Shown here: positions 20,044 to 29,558 of the stretch, piece by piece | How the letters are laid out: each line of letters starts with the position of its first letter | Numbering within the stretch: the stretch's first letter is position 1 | Assembly (NCBI GenBank): GCA_049724395.1 | Contig: JAUGWO010000255.1 | Coordinates: forward strand, 1 to 33,286 | From: Spongospora subterranea f. sp. subterranea | Taxonomy: Eukaryota > Endomyxa: Phytomyxea > Phytomyxea > Plasmodiophorida | Direction of reading: 5' to 3' | DNA length: 33,286 nt | The notes under the pieces: generated by a model | The model's database searches: none | What the model was told of the DNA's origin: nothing | What the model saw: only the letters and a program-made list of their open reading frames with translations | Translations under genes and position numbers: made by a program

Positions 20044-22269
20044 GATATTCACGAGTTCAACATCAAGCAGTTCGAATTCTTTCCACCTGATGCAGATCAG
20101 CATCTACCTGATGCTGATAAAGTTCCGTTTGCTATCAATGGCAACTGTTGTTACCGGTTTGAGTCAATGTCTGTCAAACCCAACCTAATGTCCCGGTTCA
20201 GCCACTGGCAATGGCGTTGTACTCGATCGAATTATATTCCTGTTGGTCAAAACCCGAAAGGAATTTCGGTAACCTACAAGAGGTGGTGTGGGGTGTTACT
20301 GTGTACCAATGGTGATTGTGCGGTTCGCATGCGGCCAAACCAGAACTACCCGACAAGGGTAACAGGCATGTAAGTGTGATTACATCTGCTATGAGACCTC
20401 ATCTCAATGTCCTGCTGTAGCTGCCCTGTTTGTTCGATGGAATTGCGACATCATCCTTGTGAATGCGCCATTATGTGGGTACAACACTTTGTGAAAGATC
20501 GCTGTATTATAATTCATAATGGGAATCATGAACATAAACTACCTCACGTCAAGAAACCCGACCACTACGGGAAGCAGGCGTTGAAGGACATTGTCATAGC
20601 AGCTCCAAGAAGGACCGCACAGCAATTGTTAGTCCCTACTCCAGGAACGAACGCAGAGTCGGTTCGTCTTCTTTCGAGTTCATTCGTGAACCGAGACAGG
20701 CTGGGATATTTCCGCCGCTCCATTTTGAAAAAAATGGGAATAACCATGCCAGGTAATGTATAGGGAATTGTCCTCAAAACGCGGCGCGATTAGTAGTTCT
20801 GACCTGAGTTTGCATGCAGGTGTCACAGACACTTTCGACCAGATCAAAAAATTGCTTTCTTCGTTCAGACCACGTTCGGTATTGAAACTCTGCGGTCGAG
20901 CGACTGGCATATGTCGAGGATGCATATGTCAGTCGCTTCTGAGTTTATGAACCAGAGGTCTGTAATTTTCATCGTTGCAGCTTTGACACTGTGCTGAGCT
21001 AATTAATCAGATTGGTGGATGTACACGATTTGACGGGGCGTCAGATCGGTGGCTGCGTATCGGACGTCACGTACTCGTTTTTCAAGAACGGGTACTTGAT
21101 GACTTCGGCAGTTTATTGCACGCTAATTAGGCGATGGGTGCCTGTCCTTTTTACGTGGATGGACGGGCTGAGCACACACCATCACCGCTGCCACTTCACT
21201 GCCCTGTTGACGATGATCACCACTGCTCTGTCAACGTCAGCTCCAGAGCTGGCAGTTGTTGAAAATGTTTCCCGATTTCGACAGCTCTGCGGCGCTGTCA
21301 TGGACTTTTCTGAGGCTCAACGCAATGATTTCGTTGAGGCATACGTTGATGTGATATCTGATCAAATTGTATCAAAAGGCGAACTGATTCGGTTTCAGGT
21401 TTTGAGGGGCATCTATTTGAAGAACGGCGTCTCTTCGGAAAATGAGGTTGGCTGAAGAAGCCTCAGGACTGATTAAAGGGTGCCGTGTTCATTTTCTCAG
21501 CTCAGCCGAGCGGATTGCTCGCAACTATGCGATTGTCGGCAGAGACGACAATGGTAAATTTTTGAAACTCGTAATGGAGGCAGTTGATGAGCCAATGCAG
21601 GAGGCATTCATTACAACAATTCAAATGTTGCAGGTGATTCTTGAAACTGTTGATATGATGAACGCTAACTGGATTTTCTACGTTAGATGAAGTATCCCAA
21701 AGCAAGACGCTGGTTCGACTGGTGGTTGCAGGAAAGTGTCGCCAGACTGATTTTTGCCTGCAAGCGCCATTTGATGAATGAGCAGTGCGCAAGCAGCTCC
21801 CGCAACGACTCGAATCCCATCGAATCCATGCATGCGGTTTTTTATCAGATCGCTGATGTTATGATCCAGGCTGCGATCAAGTATAAGCAAAATGGGTGCC
21901 TGCAATCTCTCAACTTATGCACATGGCTATAGGTGTTGCTAAAAGATTCTCGGTGTGTGGTGAAGATACCGGACAAAATCATGTTCGTCGAATTACCGCA
22001 AGATTTGATGTCTGCGGAAATTGACTGTAATTTGATTCTGAATGTTGGTGGCTGCAAATGGACGCAAGTAGGGGCGCATTAGCGCCACACAACGTACCGG
22101 TATGCACTTTTACTCTCATATACTACGAGCTGATGTGCCCATACCGGGCTGGTTTCATTATAATGATCTTGATAATGGCGGAAGGCCTGTACTTATCTCG
22201 CCGATCACCAATGGGCGTAAACAACTTTCTTGTTTCGTTTTCTACGTCAAAAACCCGGAGATAAACTGA
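20013..22269 (+). CDS. MULE-type transposase gene with short introns, partly decayed
   Basis: Start at ATG 20013 (MRGTKSRKVWDIHEF). N-terminal zinc-binding, GCM/FLYWCH-like region: CGVLLCTNGDCAVR, CPVCSMELRHHPCEC, then NGNHEHKLPHVKKPD (His-x-His). Core DDE domain: GCVSDVTYSFFKNGYLMTSA, then RRWVPVLFTWMDGLSTHHHR, MDFSEAQRNDFVEAYVD and NPIESMHAVFYQI (candidate Asp, Asp, Glu). C-terminal part: PDKIMFVELPQDL, then GMHFYSHILRADVPIPGWFH and YNDLDNGG, faintly like a ubiquitin-hydrolase tail (weak). Exons are inferred: introns 20370-20420 and 21634-21686 fit well, 20753-20819 less so. Other frame changes (about 20830-21010, 21395-21440, 22070) may be further introns or damage. Role: cutting and moving the element. 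Confidence 0.75.
20370..20420 (+). other. Probable intron 1 of the transposase, 51 nt
   Basis: GTAAGT at 20370 and a TGCTGTAG acceptor at 20420. Flanking frames are the same and are separated by in-frame stops only inside this interval. Removing it joins RVTGI to CPVCSMEL and restores the CPVC zinc motif. This is a plain DNA transposon gene, inferred by eye. Confidence 0.7.
20753..20819 (+). other. Possible intron 2 of the transposase, 67 nt
   Basis: CCAG/GTAATG donor after KKMGITMP and a TTGCATGCAG acceptor, with a CTGAC-like branch about 18 bases upstream. The next frame (VTDTFDQIKKLLSSFRPRS) is plausible but then loses the family pattern, so this is less certain. Confidence 0.4.
21634..21686 (+). 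other. Probable intron of the transposase, 53 nt
   Basis: Donor CAG/GTGATT, branch GCTAAC at about 21663-21668, acceptor TACGTTAG at 21686. It is in phase 0 and joins AFITTIQMLQ to MKYPKARRWFDWW, giving a continuous frame through the domain. Confidence 0.65.
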
Positions 22270-22382
22270 AAATTATTTTTTGTGTCTTTGTCTGCTATCT
22301 TTGATCATAAGCGCTTTTCAGGAAGGCCTTAGTCATACGCATATATGCTAGCTGCGTTAAATCAGATTACATTCTATTTCCG

Positions 22383-22530
22383 ATGTCATTAAGCCTTGTA
22401 GTATTTCGATAAAAAAACATGATCTGTCCGGCAGTTTGGCCACACACCGGCAATGTTTGAGCAACACCTATAGCAGTGTGTAGAAGTTGAAATATTGCAA
22501 GCTCCCAACTTATTTTGCTCAGAATTGATC
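22383..22530 (-). repeat. Inverted fragment of the MULE transposase exon
   Basis: The minus strand here repeats the plus strand at about 21873-22022 (shared ctataggtgttgct and cggtgtgtgg). It lies between the end of the transposase gene and the right TIR, so the inner right side of the element contains an inverted, diverged piece of transposase from this or a related copy. Confidence 0.8.
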
Positions 22531-22581
22531 GCAGAAAACATTTTGACAACACCAATTACTGAAGTCATAAAGAGGAATTAA

Positions 22582-23718
22582 CACACTTTTCGATTCTTTG
22601 TTCCCTGCATTGATCAGTATGATGGGAAGCAAAGAACCCAATTCAACTAACCAGGCCGATCGAAATAGGATGAACATCTCCAATGATGAACGAAGGATGG
22701 TTTTTGTCCTAGAAAGGGGGTACCGGTAACCATAAACTGTGTACGTTCAACGACCGGTAACCATACCATAAACTGTGTACGTTCAACGACCGGTAACCAT
22801 ACCATAAACTGTGTACGTTCAACGACCGGTAACCATACCATAAACTGTGTACGTTCAACGACCGGTAACCATACCATAAACTGTGTATGTTCAACGACCG
22901 GTAACCATACCATAAACTGTGTACGTTCAACGACCGGTAACCATACCATAAACTGTGTACGTTCAACGACCGGTAACCATACCATAAACTGTGTACGTTC
23001 AACGACCGGTAACCATACCATAAACTGTGTACGTTCAACGACCGGTAACCATACCATAAACTGTGTATGTTCAACGACCGGTAACCATACCATAAACTGT
23101 GTACGTTCAACGACCGGTAACCATACCATAAACTGTGTACGTTCAACGACCGGTAACCATACCATAAACTGTGTACGTTCAACGACCGGTAACCATACCA
23201 TAAACTGTGTACGTTCAACGACCGGTAACCATACCATAAACTGTGTACGTTCAACGACCGGTAACCATACCATAAACTGTGTACGTTCAACGACCGGTAA
23301 CCATACCATAAACTGTGTACGTTCAACGACCGGTAACCATACCATAAACTGTGTACGTTCAACGACCGGTAACCATACCATAAACTGTGTACGTTCAACG
23401 ACGTTCTGATGTCACTAACGGCCTGCTTGTGATGCTGAAGGAATAAATGAAATAATTTCTCCAACGCAAATCCTCAAATTCTCTTCTTGAGCTTGCGAAG
23501 GTCCCGATTGATCCGATAGGTTAATCTGGCCAGCGAAGTAAGCCAGTGATTTCAATATCTTGGTACATGAGCAGAGAATTCACTGGCTTGATTCACTGGC
23601 TCAGATAAATGCGTCAAGCCAGTGAATCAAGCCAGTGAATTCACTGCTCATACTGTACCAAGATATTGAATTCACTGGCTTGAAAAAGTGCGGCCAGTGA
23701 ATCAAGCCAGTGAATTCA
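22582..23718 (-). repeat. Right terminal inverted repeat of MULE, expanded
   Basis: Inverted counterpart of 19503-20043: the part 23403-23718 pairs with the outer left arm and 22582-22724 with the inner left arm. The 36-bp minisatellite lies between them. The left arm has about one unit at the corresponding place (about 19814-19836). Confidence 0.85.
22725..23402. repeat. 36-bp minisatellite, about 19 units
   Basis: Head-to-tail units of ggtaaccataccataaactg followed by tgtacgttcaacgacc. The first unit is shortened (31 bp). Units are almost identical; two carry a C-to-T change (gtatgttc) at about 22887 and 23067, exactly five units apart. Because 36 is divisible by three, two minus-strand frames stay open across it, but they are dodecapeptide artefacts. 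Confidence 0.95.
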
Positions 23719-24014
23719 ACGTACCCTAAATATATAGGAGTACAGTAGCGATCACCTTACCGACAATTTCAAACCCTAGTCCAATTATTTCCATAAAATT
23801 TAATGTACACTTAAGTGTATATATGAGATTACACGGTGAATATGCCATGAAAATGATCGTGCCTACAGAACGGCGCCTGATTTTGTGATAAACCACATGT
23901 AAAAAGCAGTAACTGTGTACTTTGAATTTGATAAAATGATTGACTAGTTTTTACAAGTCGTTTATTACAGAATCAGGGACAGTTCTGTGTGCACGATATT
24001 TTTTCATGGCATAC

Positions 24015-24600
24015 TCAATCTGTTCTTTGATTGAGAAATATGCCGTTCTTCTTCCGGTAAGCATCCATGTACCTGAATGATTTCCTAGCAAAACGCCTCA
24101 TCGTTGCTACTGATGTCCCTTTTAAAGCAATAGGAATGACCCTTTCGAGATCCTTGAATGAATACGTGCAATGCTTTCGGGTATACTGTTTTGTAGCACC
24201 CCAGAACATTTCGATCCAATTAAACTCCGGGTGGAACTTGGGATAGAATATTATCAGACCTGATGCCCGCGATACAGTTTCTTCCAACCATAGTTGCTGG
24301 GCGACGAGTCGGGTTGCACTGACAAAAGCAAGCGGGCGTCCTTAAGACTTATCCCAGCATTCGGCCAGAGACCTCTTTCTGTAAGAATTCGGCGAATGCC
24401 TTTCTGAACAACGCCATTGACATCAGAGCTGTCATCGGGAAACTGCATTTCTTGATGCACACGTTCTTGCCCGATTGTAAACCATCCAGGCCTTGAATGC
24501 TTAACATTCTTGCCGCCGTCCGAAAGGTTAAGTCTGGAAAGCAACGAGCCCATCAGGCGGTTTGGCTCTATGATTCTGGGAGTTGTTCCTGTTAAAAGTG
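24015..24600 (-). pseudogene. DDE transposase C-terminal half (IS630-like, fungal type)
   Basis: Two or three frames cover one domain. From the N-terminal side: NSQNHRAKPPDGLVA (block of the second catalytic Asp, here preceded by Asn rather than Asp), then SRLNLSDGGKNVKHSRPGWF and GIRRILTERGLWPNAGISL, then YPKFHPEFNWIEMFWGATKQ (catalytic Glu in NWIE) and SVATMRRFARKSFRYMDAYR. This is the fungal-type DDE endonuclease that moves IS630/Tc1-like elements. Frame changes near 24540 and 24300 and the lost Asp mean the copy is not active. Confidence 0.8.
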
Positions 24601-24942
24601 CAATGGATTCGTCGATACAATCAATTGACTCTTCGATGGCTTCTTCATGATCGTCATTAGCTTGCTCGTGATCTGATACAATATCATCGAAACTGATATC
24701 AGAAGTGTGATGTTGGCCTTTTCCGAACCAATGCGTAGATTTTTCGGCATCCAGTCATCACTGTTTCTCTCAAACGCTTTTCTCTCTGCTTTTAAAAAAG
24801 GGAAGACAGGAAAAGAGCTGCCATCTCCTGTGTGAGACTTTCTAAAATGAGAGCCTGCCCCGGGTGTCCAGGTCGAAACACTATTAGTCAGTCTATCAAA
24901 AGCAGCTTCATCCATTCCGCAGAGCCATTCGTCAGATTCCAA
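24592..24942 (-). other. Upstream part of the same transposon, not recognised
   Basis: One frame reads ESDEWLCGMDEAAFDRLTNS and HFRKSHTGDGSSFPVFPFLK; another contains an acidic run (DDHEEAIEESIDCIDES) that leads into the DDE block. It is probably decayed N-terminal transposase. The expected helix-turn-helix is not evident. Bases 24943-25291 show no gene. Confidence 0.35.
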
Positions 24943-25394
24943 AAAAACAAAGTGGTCTGAAGTGTCACATCTTCGCTGAAGTTTTGTGCGGCATGTTAGT
25001 GAGACTACTGGTCAATCCGCAAAAGGTTATACCGTGCGCATTTTCAAAATTAGCCGTGCGTAGTTGATCAAATCATTTTTATGCGTCCGTGCACGCAAAA
25101 TAATTGCGCAGTTAAACCCATAAAAGTGCGTCATATATACAGTCCAAAATTGTGTCGCAACCACTGTACATAAAAAGTGTATCTTCTCTGTCAATTTTGC
25201 CTCAAAATAAAAATGAAAAATGTAACTTTGTTCGTCTTGACAGGACCTACCGAGTTACATTCAATCTGGCCGATTTCAGATTCAAACCAAGTACACTGGT
25301 TACAACATTTAGTGTGGTAGAGCCAATAGTGTGGGTTGGTAAATAGTGTGGCCCACTGTAATGCGGTGCAGTGTCTCGAAAACGTAGTTTGTAA

Positions 25395-25445
25395 CAAGAC
25401 CGTGCGGACCCCGGGATCAATGAGTTGACTGAGCCCATAATGATA
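25395..25445 (-). other. Short similarity to the second copia element's LTR start
   Basis: The minus strand reads GGGCTCA...GATCCCGGGGTCC...CACGGTCTTGTTACA, similar to GGGCTCA...AATCCCGGTGTCC...CACGGTCTTGTTCGC just past the 3' end of the second copia element (about 13945-13990). It may be a solo-LTR remnant. Weak, about 50 bp. Confidence 0.3.
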
Positions 25446-25722
25446 AATAATTAATTCGTCCCGAATTCACGTCTATACACCTGGTCGGTCCACCCAAAAA
25501 AAGTTCGAAGATTATGGTAATTCCTTCGTGCTTAACAAAAAAATAATTAACAAAATAATCACCGTTTTCCGGCGTCTTGGCATCCACCTTGCAACTTGCT
25601 TCTGGTAATTATCTTGTTCGACTATTCCAGAAGAACACCGCCCTAGTTGAACGCCATTGCTTTCCTACCGTAGACGCACGCCTACTAGCTGACAACGATA
25701 GGCCAAAGGCTCCATGGTGATG

Positions 25723-25804
25723 ACAAATGAAAGCCATTTTTGAGAGATTTGGTGACAAAATTATCCATCTCAGAGCCCTTGTAATGACAAAATTCAAAAA
25801 TTTT
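25723..25804 (+). repeat. ~80-bp direct repeat shared with 27480-27565
   Basis: Both copies share gagatttggtgacaaaatta, then tccatctcagagcccttgta, then atgacaaaattcaaaaattt. One lies inside the DDE transposon, the other just outside its right end. Confidence 0.85.
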
Positions 25805-25942
25805 CCGCGGTGCAGAGAAAGCCAATCTTCAAAAAGCCTCACGATGGTTCAAGGAACAGCAGGTTTCAAATCCCGCAGAACAAGTGATTGAACGTAAATC
25901 TATATCCTGCAACCAAACTGGAGGTTTTCCGGAAAAGGAATA

Positions 25943-26510
25943 ATGACGAAAGCTTTGGCAGGAAGAGGCCCAAAACGAAGCTTGTGGGTGGAATGGTTAC
26001 ATTTACGTCTTCTTGAGGAGTTTCGTCGGTTGTCTAAAGCGCACGTCAAGTTCAGCCCGAATCTGTTATTGTCGCTTGCTAAGGATATACTGCAGAATGC
26101 TGGTGATGCTGATGAGTTCAGTTCTGCAAGTATTGAAAACGGGATTTTAATCACAGAGAAACTGACAAGCAGATGGATATTGACTTTTCAGGAGCGGTTT
26201 GATATTGTTTTACGACACCAGACTGGAAAATTAGCCGTCAGTCCTGCGCATCACGAGCATATGGAGAAACTTGTTGCTTTTCACCTTGGTGAAGTTGGAC
26301 GTCGTTTCCGTTCCGGAGACTTGGATGAAAATAGTCGAGAACGTTGATGAAACGCATTTCGTCATAAATATGGATAACGGTCGGACTCTCGGATTCAAGG
26401 GTGATGACGATGTAAAGTACGCTGATGTCTCTTCCGGTGGTGAAGGTATGACGATGATCGTTCGCGTAACTGGGGGATCAAATGCTGCAACTGACTCAAG
26501 AACGGTATGA
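25943..26510 (+). pseudogene. DDE transposase, N-terminal and first catalytic block
   Basis: Begins MTKALAGRGPKRSLWVEWLH; upstream sequence is open to about 25918. Then KFSPNLLLSLAKDILQNA and LTSRWILTFQERFDIVLRHQ (a DNA-binding helical region), AFHLGEVGRRF, and, after a frame change near 26320, VENVDETHFVINMDNGRTLG, FKGDDDVKYADVSSGGEGMT and MIVRVTGG. The VDETH block carries the first catalytic Asp. I know this pattern from transposases in oomycetes and some fungi. The rest is unreadable except for short pieces (DDQRWFFGIIFQPW about 26730), so the second Asp and Glu are not seen. Bases 26511-27290 hold that decayed remainder and no other gene. Confidence 0.65.
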
Positions 26511-27479
26511 TGATTTGGCCTATGCTCCGCCTATTTGTTTTCACTTTGTGCCCTTTCACATCCTCAATGCGGTGGAATCTGCTTAGTCGGACAAGAGGTC
26601 AAATGCATTGAAGGGCGAACCCTACCAATTTCTAAAAAACCTCGAAGAAAGTATCATGATGAAGTCTTCATCGGTCCTCATCACGTAATATTGAAATAAT
26701 TAAGAAGCTGGAAAGCAACCTCGTTGAAGAGGACGACCAACGCTGGTTCTTCGGGATCATATTCCAGCCGTGGGATATTTCTCGTTGCTACGTCTTTTAA
26801 CGATTAGTCATGTACATGACGTGTTGGCGGTTCTCAATGATCCATCTATCTTTTGTTTTTAATTAATAAATCAAATGATTGAATAATGAATGTGGAAAGT
26901 ACTTGATATATTTTGAAAAAAAATAGTTTGTGATTGTCCTTCGCGGTCTGATACACAGCGACAATCGATAGATGAATATTCAGAACGTCCAATATGGCAT
27001 GTTCATGACTGATCGTATAACATATTTAATATCAGTAGATAGAGATGTTGATAACATCTACAAGAAATGGAAACCCCCCCCCGCTACAACACCAGGTGTA
27101 TCCATGGATGACTGTGTGCCAGTGCGGGTTCAAAAAGGTTCAGGGTTCAAAAAGGTTCAACCTGGTTGCATAATCAAGCCTTTTTAATGACCACTGATGT
27201 TCAATTACCTATAAACCAATAAGTTTCTGCGCAGCCAGCTTCACCGTATATCATTCAACCCACACTAATTATGTAATTTTCGTCATTTAGTGTGGCCCAC
27301 ACTAAATCTGCCACCTATCAATTAGTGTGGGTTGGTAAATATGTGGCCCACACTAATTGCAGTGCGGTGTCTCGAAAAAAGAGTATCGTAAATAGTGTGG
27401 CCCACACTAAATGTTGTAACCAGTGTACCGTAGATGACAATATTATCCATCTGACAAAATTCGCAAAACTCCGTGGAAA

Positions 27480-27565
27480 TGACAAAATTAGTGCCATTTT
27501 TTAGAGATTTGGTGACAAAATTATCCATCTCAGAGCCCTTGTAATGACAAAATTCAAAAATTTAT
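27480..27565 (+). repeat. Second copy of the ~80-bp direct repeat
   Basis: Partner of 25723-25804. It sits in a tract (27430-27900) where GACAAAATT recurs about eight times, suggesting an AT-rich repeat family or MITE. No gene is seen in 27430-28430. Confidence 0.85.
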
Positions 27566-27660
27566 CCATTTGGCGGTCTGACAGTGAGGAAAAGTCCGAG
27601 CGGCGCAACCCTCTGGTTGATGTTCGGTTGGTATGTAATGTACCTTCCGCGCTCTACTGG

Positions 27661-27856
27661 ACTCAATTTTTCAAACGATTTTTGTTTCAATAAAGTGCGT
27701 GAAAAAGTGCGATGAGCAAAAATGGAGATTTTTCCAGGTGGCATGACAAAATTACTCAATTTTTCAAACGATTTTTGTTTCAACAAAGTGCGTGAAAAAG
27801 TGCGATGAGCAAAAACGGAGATTTTTTCAGGTGGCATGACAAAATTACTCAATTTT
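27661..27856. repeat. 93-bp tandem repeat, two units and a start of a third
   Basis: Units start with actcaatttt at 27661, 27754 and 27847. Units one and two are almost identical, with an aaagtgcgtgaaaaagtgcg block. The open minus-strand frame across them results from the period being divisible by three. Confidence 0.95.
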
Positions 27857-28426
27857 CAGATTTTTTATGACAAAATTTTGCGTGAAACCGTGACAAAAAA
27901 AACTCCCTCCGTTCAACAATTTTCAGTTGATTATGCGGATTTTGTTTTTTCAACGAATAAAAAAAGTATATATGCCGTGACATTATTAGCATCCATCTAC
28001 GGACCTAAATGTGGATGGATAATATGAACGTAATAAAACCCGGTCCGCAGTTTCCTTATACATGGCTCACCACGGATTTTTAAGAACTACTGGTGGTTGG
28101 CCCGTTCCAGAATCGAGACTGTCTTTGGAGACGAATTTTAATCTTGTTTCATTAAAACACGTCGTGGGAAATGTGTTATTTATTACATCACGAATGATAA
28201 TAGCGCACAACACGTCATAATCAAGTCATAACATGCATTGAATACTATTCAATATCTGCAGCAGCAATGTTGTCGTCTAAATCTCCTTTGAAAACGGTAT
28301 CTTTGCGGTTTTAGTTTTGGGATGGCCTCGGTCATTTGACAATGAATGACGTCGGGAAGCATGAGTCAATTACAGTTGACATTTTTCTGTTTATTTTACT
28401 CTGCATGTCATAAGTCATTCATCGCC

Positions 28427-29122
28427 AAATGGACGAGACCGTCCCGGACAATTTGACCGCATCCTTGACCGTTTTCAAGGGAGATGATACTGTCAGCAGA
28501 CGGCACCATCATGCTGCTGCAGAAACTGATAGTATTCAATGGTTGGGCTGTCACTTGGATTTTGCGTTCTGCACGCCATATTGTTGCACACTTCGTCGAA
28601 CACATCTTCTTAAAACCCTACATTTATAACCCATTGCGCAGCCCCCAGAAGATTTAGAACTTACGATATACACGGACAGCAGAAGGAGCGCTCTATGTCA
28701 TTCTACACTCTATTGGGAAATATTCGAAAAATTGGATTAAGTTTTAGAAACTAGGGCGGGAACCGGACCTAATAAATGTGGATGGAAATATTGTCATCTA
28801 GGCACGTATTGTGATTCTAAAAATGGCTAACCAAATGAAATCAGTTCGGTTAAACACGGCACCTGATTAATCAAACCATTGAGAAGGGGTCGGGTTGCAA
28901 GACAGTGTTCCTGATGAATTTCAAACTGAAAATCAAACCTGTTATCCAAGCACATCGACGCAGGTTCATCGACCACGTCATAAGACAATTTCGACGTGAC
29001 TGTTCGACGCGTATATGCACAATCAGTGATTCGTCAGCGATTGTCGCCCGAAAACGTCCTCATTCCACTGGTCGTTTTTATTTCCGAACAGGCGTCTGTA
29101 AGAAATTCGGGATCAACAAACC
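28427..29122 (+). repeat. Diverged direct repeat, copy 1, interrupted
   Basis: Its two blocks, 28427-28611 and 28907-29122, match 29167-29336 and 29353-29550. The interval 28612-28906 (about 295 bp) has no counterpart in copy 2 and looks like an insertion, or copy 2 has lost it. The interval contains no recognised gene. Coding capacity of the repeat is unclear. Confidence 0.8.
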
Positions 29123-29166
29123 GTAGACTTTCTGTATTCCTCTGTTGTTGGCAGGCATGTCCGGGC

Positions 29167-29550
29167 AAATGGACGAGACCGTCCCCGACCGTGATCCTTG
29201 ACCGTTTTCAAGGGAGATGATACTGTCAAGACGGCACCAATCATGAAAAGCTGCAGAAATGATAGCACGAATGGTCTGACCACGTGGATTTTCGTTCTGC
29301 ACGCCATCATTGCGAGCCACTTACGAGGACACACTCTTCCTAGGTCGAGTGGTCCTGATGAAATCATGTTGAAAATCAAACTGCTGTCCAAGCACCCCAG
29401 CAGGTTCATCGACCTTTCAAGCAATTTCGACGGACAGTTCGGAAGTCCTGCACAATCCTGATTCGTACAGCAGGATTACTCGCCCATAAGATTCCGCGAT
29501 CGTTTTTATTCCGATACAGGCGTCTGTAAGAAATTCGGGATCAACAAACC
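29167..29550 (+). repeat. Diverged direct repeat, copy 2
   Basis: Starts aaatggacgagaccgtcccc and ends gggatcaacaaacc, as copy 1. It runs straight into the GLPPYPLF gene at 29559, so it may be the 5' part of that transposon. Confidence 0.8.
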
Positions 29551-29558
29551 CTTCTGGT

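Larger units (their letters stand above)
19503..23718 (+). mobile_element. Mutator-like (MULE) DNA transposon with compound long TIRs
   Basis: Bounded by inverted arms starting TGAATTCACTGGCTTGATTC at each end. The left arm runs to about 20043 (about 540 bp), the right from about 22582. Between them is a plus-strand transposase gene. The transposase type (GCM/FLYWCH-like N-terminus, MULE-type DDE core) plus long TIRs points to the Mutator superfamily. No clear target-site duplication is seen. It sits directly against the gag start of the second copia element. The right arm is enlarged by a 36-bp minisatellite and the inner right side carries an inverted transposase fragment, so the element has been rearranged. 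Confidence 0.8.
23741..25168 (-). mobile_element. Tc1/IS630-like DDE transposon, degraded
   Basis: Minus-strand transposase pieces lie inside a stretch that begins TACAGTAGCGATC and ends (reverse complement) TACAGTGGTTGCGAC, both with the TA expected at Tc1/mariner/IS630 insertions. Only the first six bases and a CGAC...AATTT block match well, so the ends are tentative. Length 1.43 kb suits a nearly full-length copy. Confidence 0.5.
25292..27427 (+). mobile_element. TA-flanked DDE transposon with terminal inverted repeats
   Basis: Left end TACACTGGTTACAACATTTA, continuing GTGTGG, is repeated in inverted form at the right end (27402-27427), with TA at both outer edges: a Tc1/mariner-like signature. 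Subterminal regions hold several copies of near-palindromic AGTGTGGGCCACACT-like blocks and of gtgtgggttggtaaat. A plus-strand transposase is inside. Other repeats appear to have inserted in 25390-25860. Confidence 0.75.

Noticed and set aside
20897-20937. Hairpin (GCGACTGGCATATG / CATATGTCAGTCGC) as a regulatory or RNA gene
   Set aside because: It is short, inside the transposase coding region, and has no terminator or RNA-gene features.
22725-23402. CRISPR array
   Set aside because: The 36-bp units are directly adjacent with no unique spacers, in eukaryotic transposon DNA.
22647-23464. Two long minus-strand frames with a repeated 12-residue peptide
   Set aside because: They follow from a 36-bp unit without stops; two frames are open at once and there is no gene context.
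26972-27187. 71-aa plus-strand frame
   Set aside because: No motif; it contains a C-run and a 17-bp tandem repeat and lies in decayed transposon sequence.
27562-27852. Minus-strand 96-aa frame with repeated MSNFVMPP-type segments
   Set aside because: It is produced by the 93-bp tandem repeat, whose period is divisible by three.
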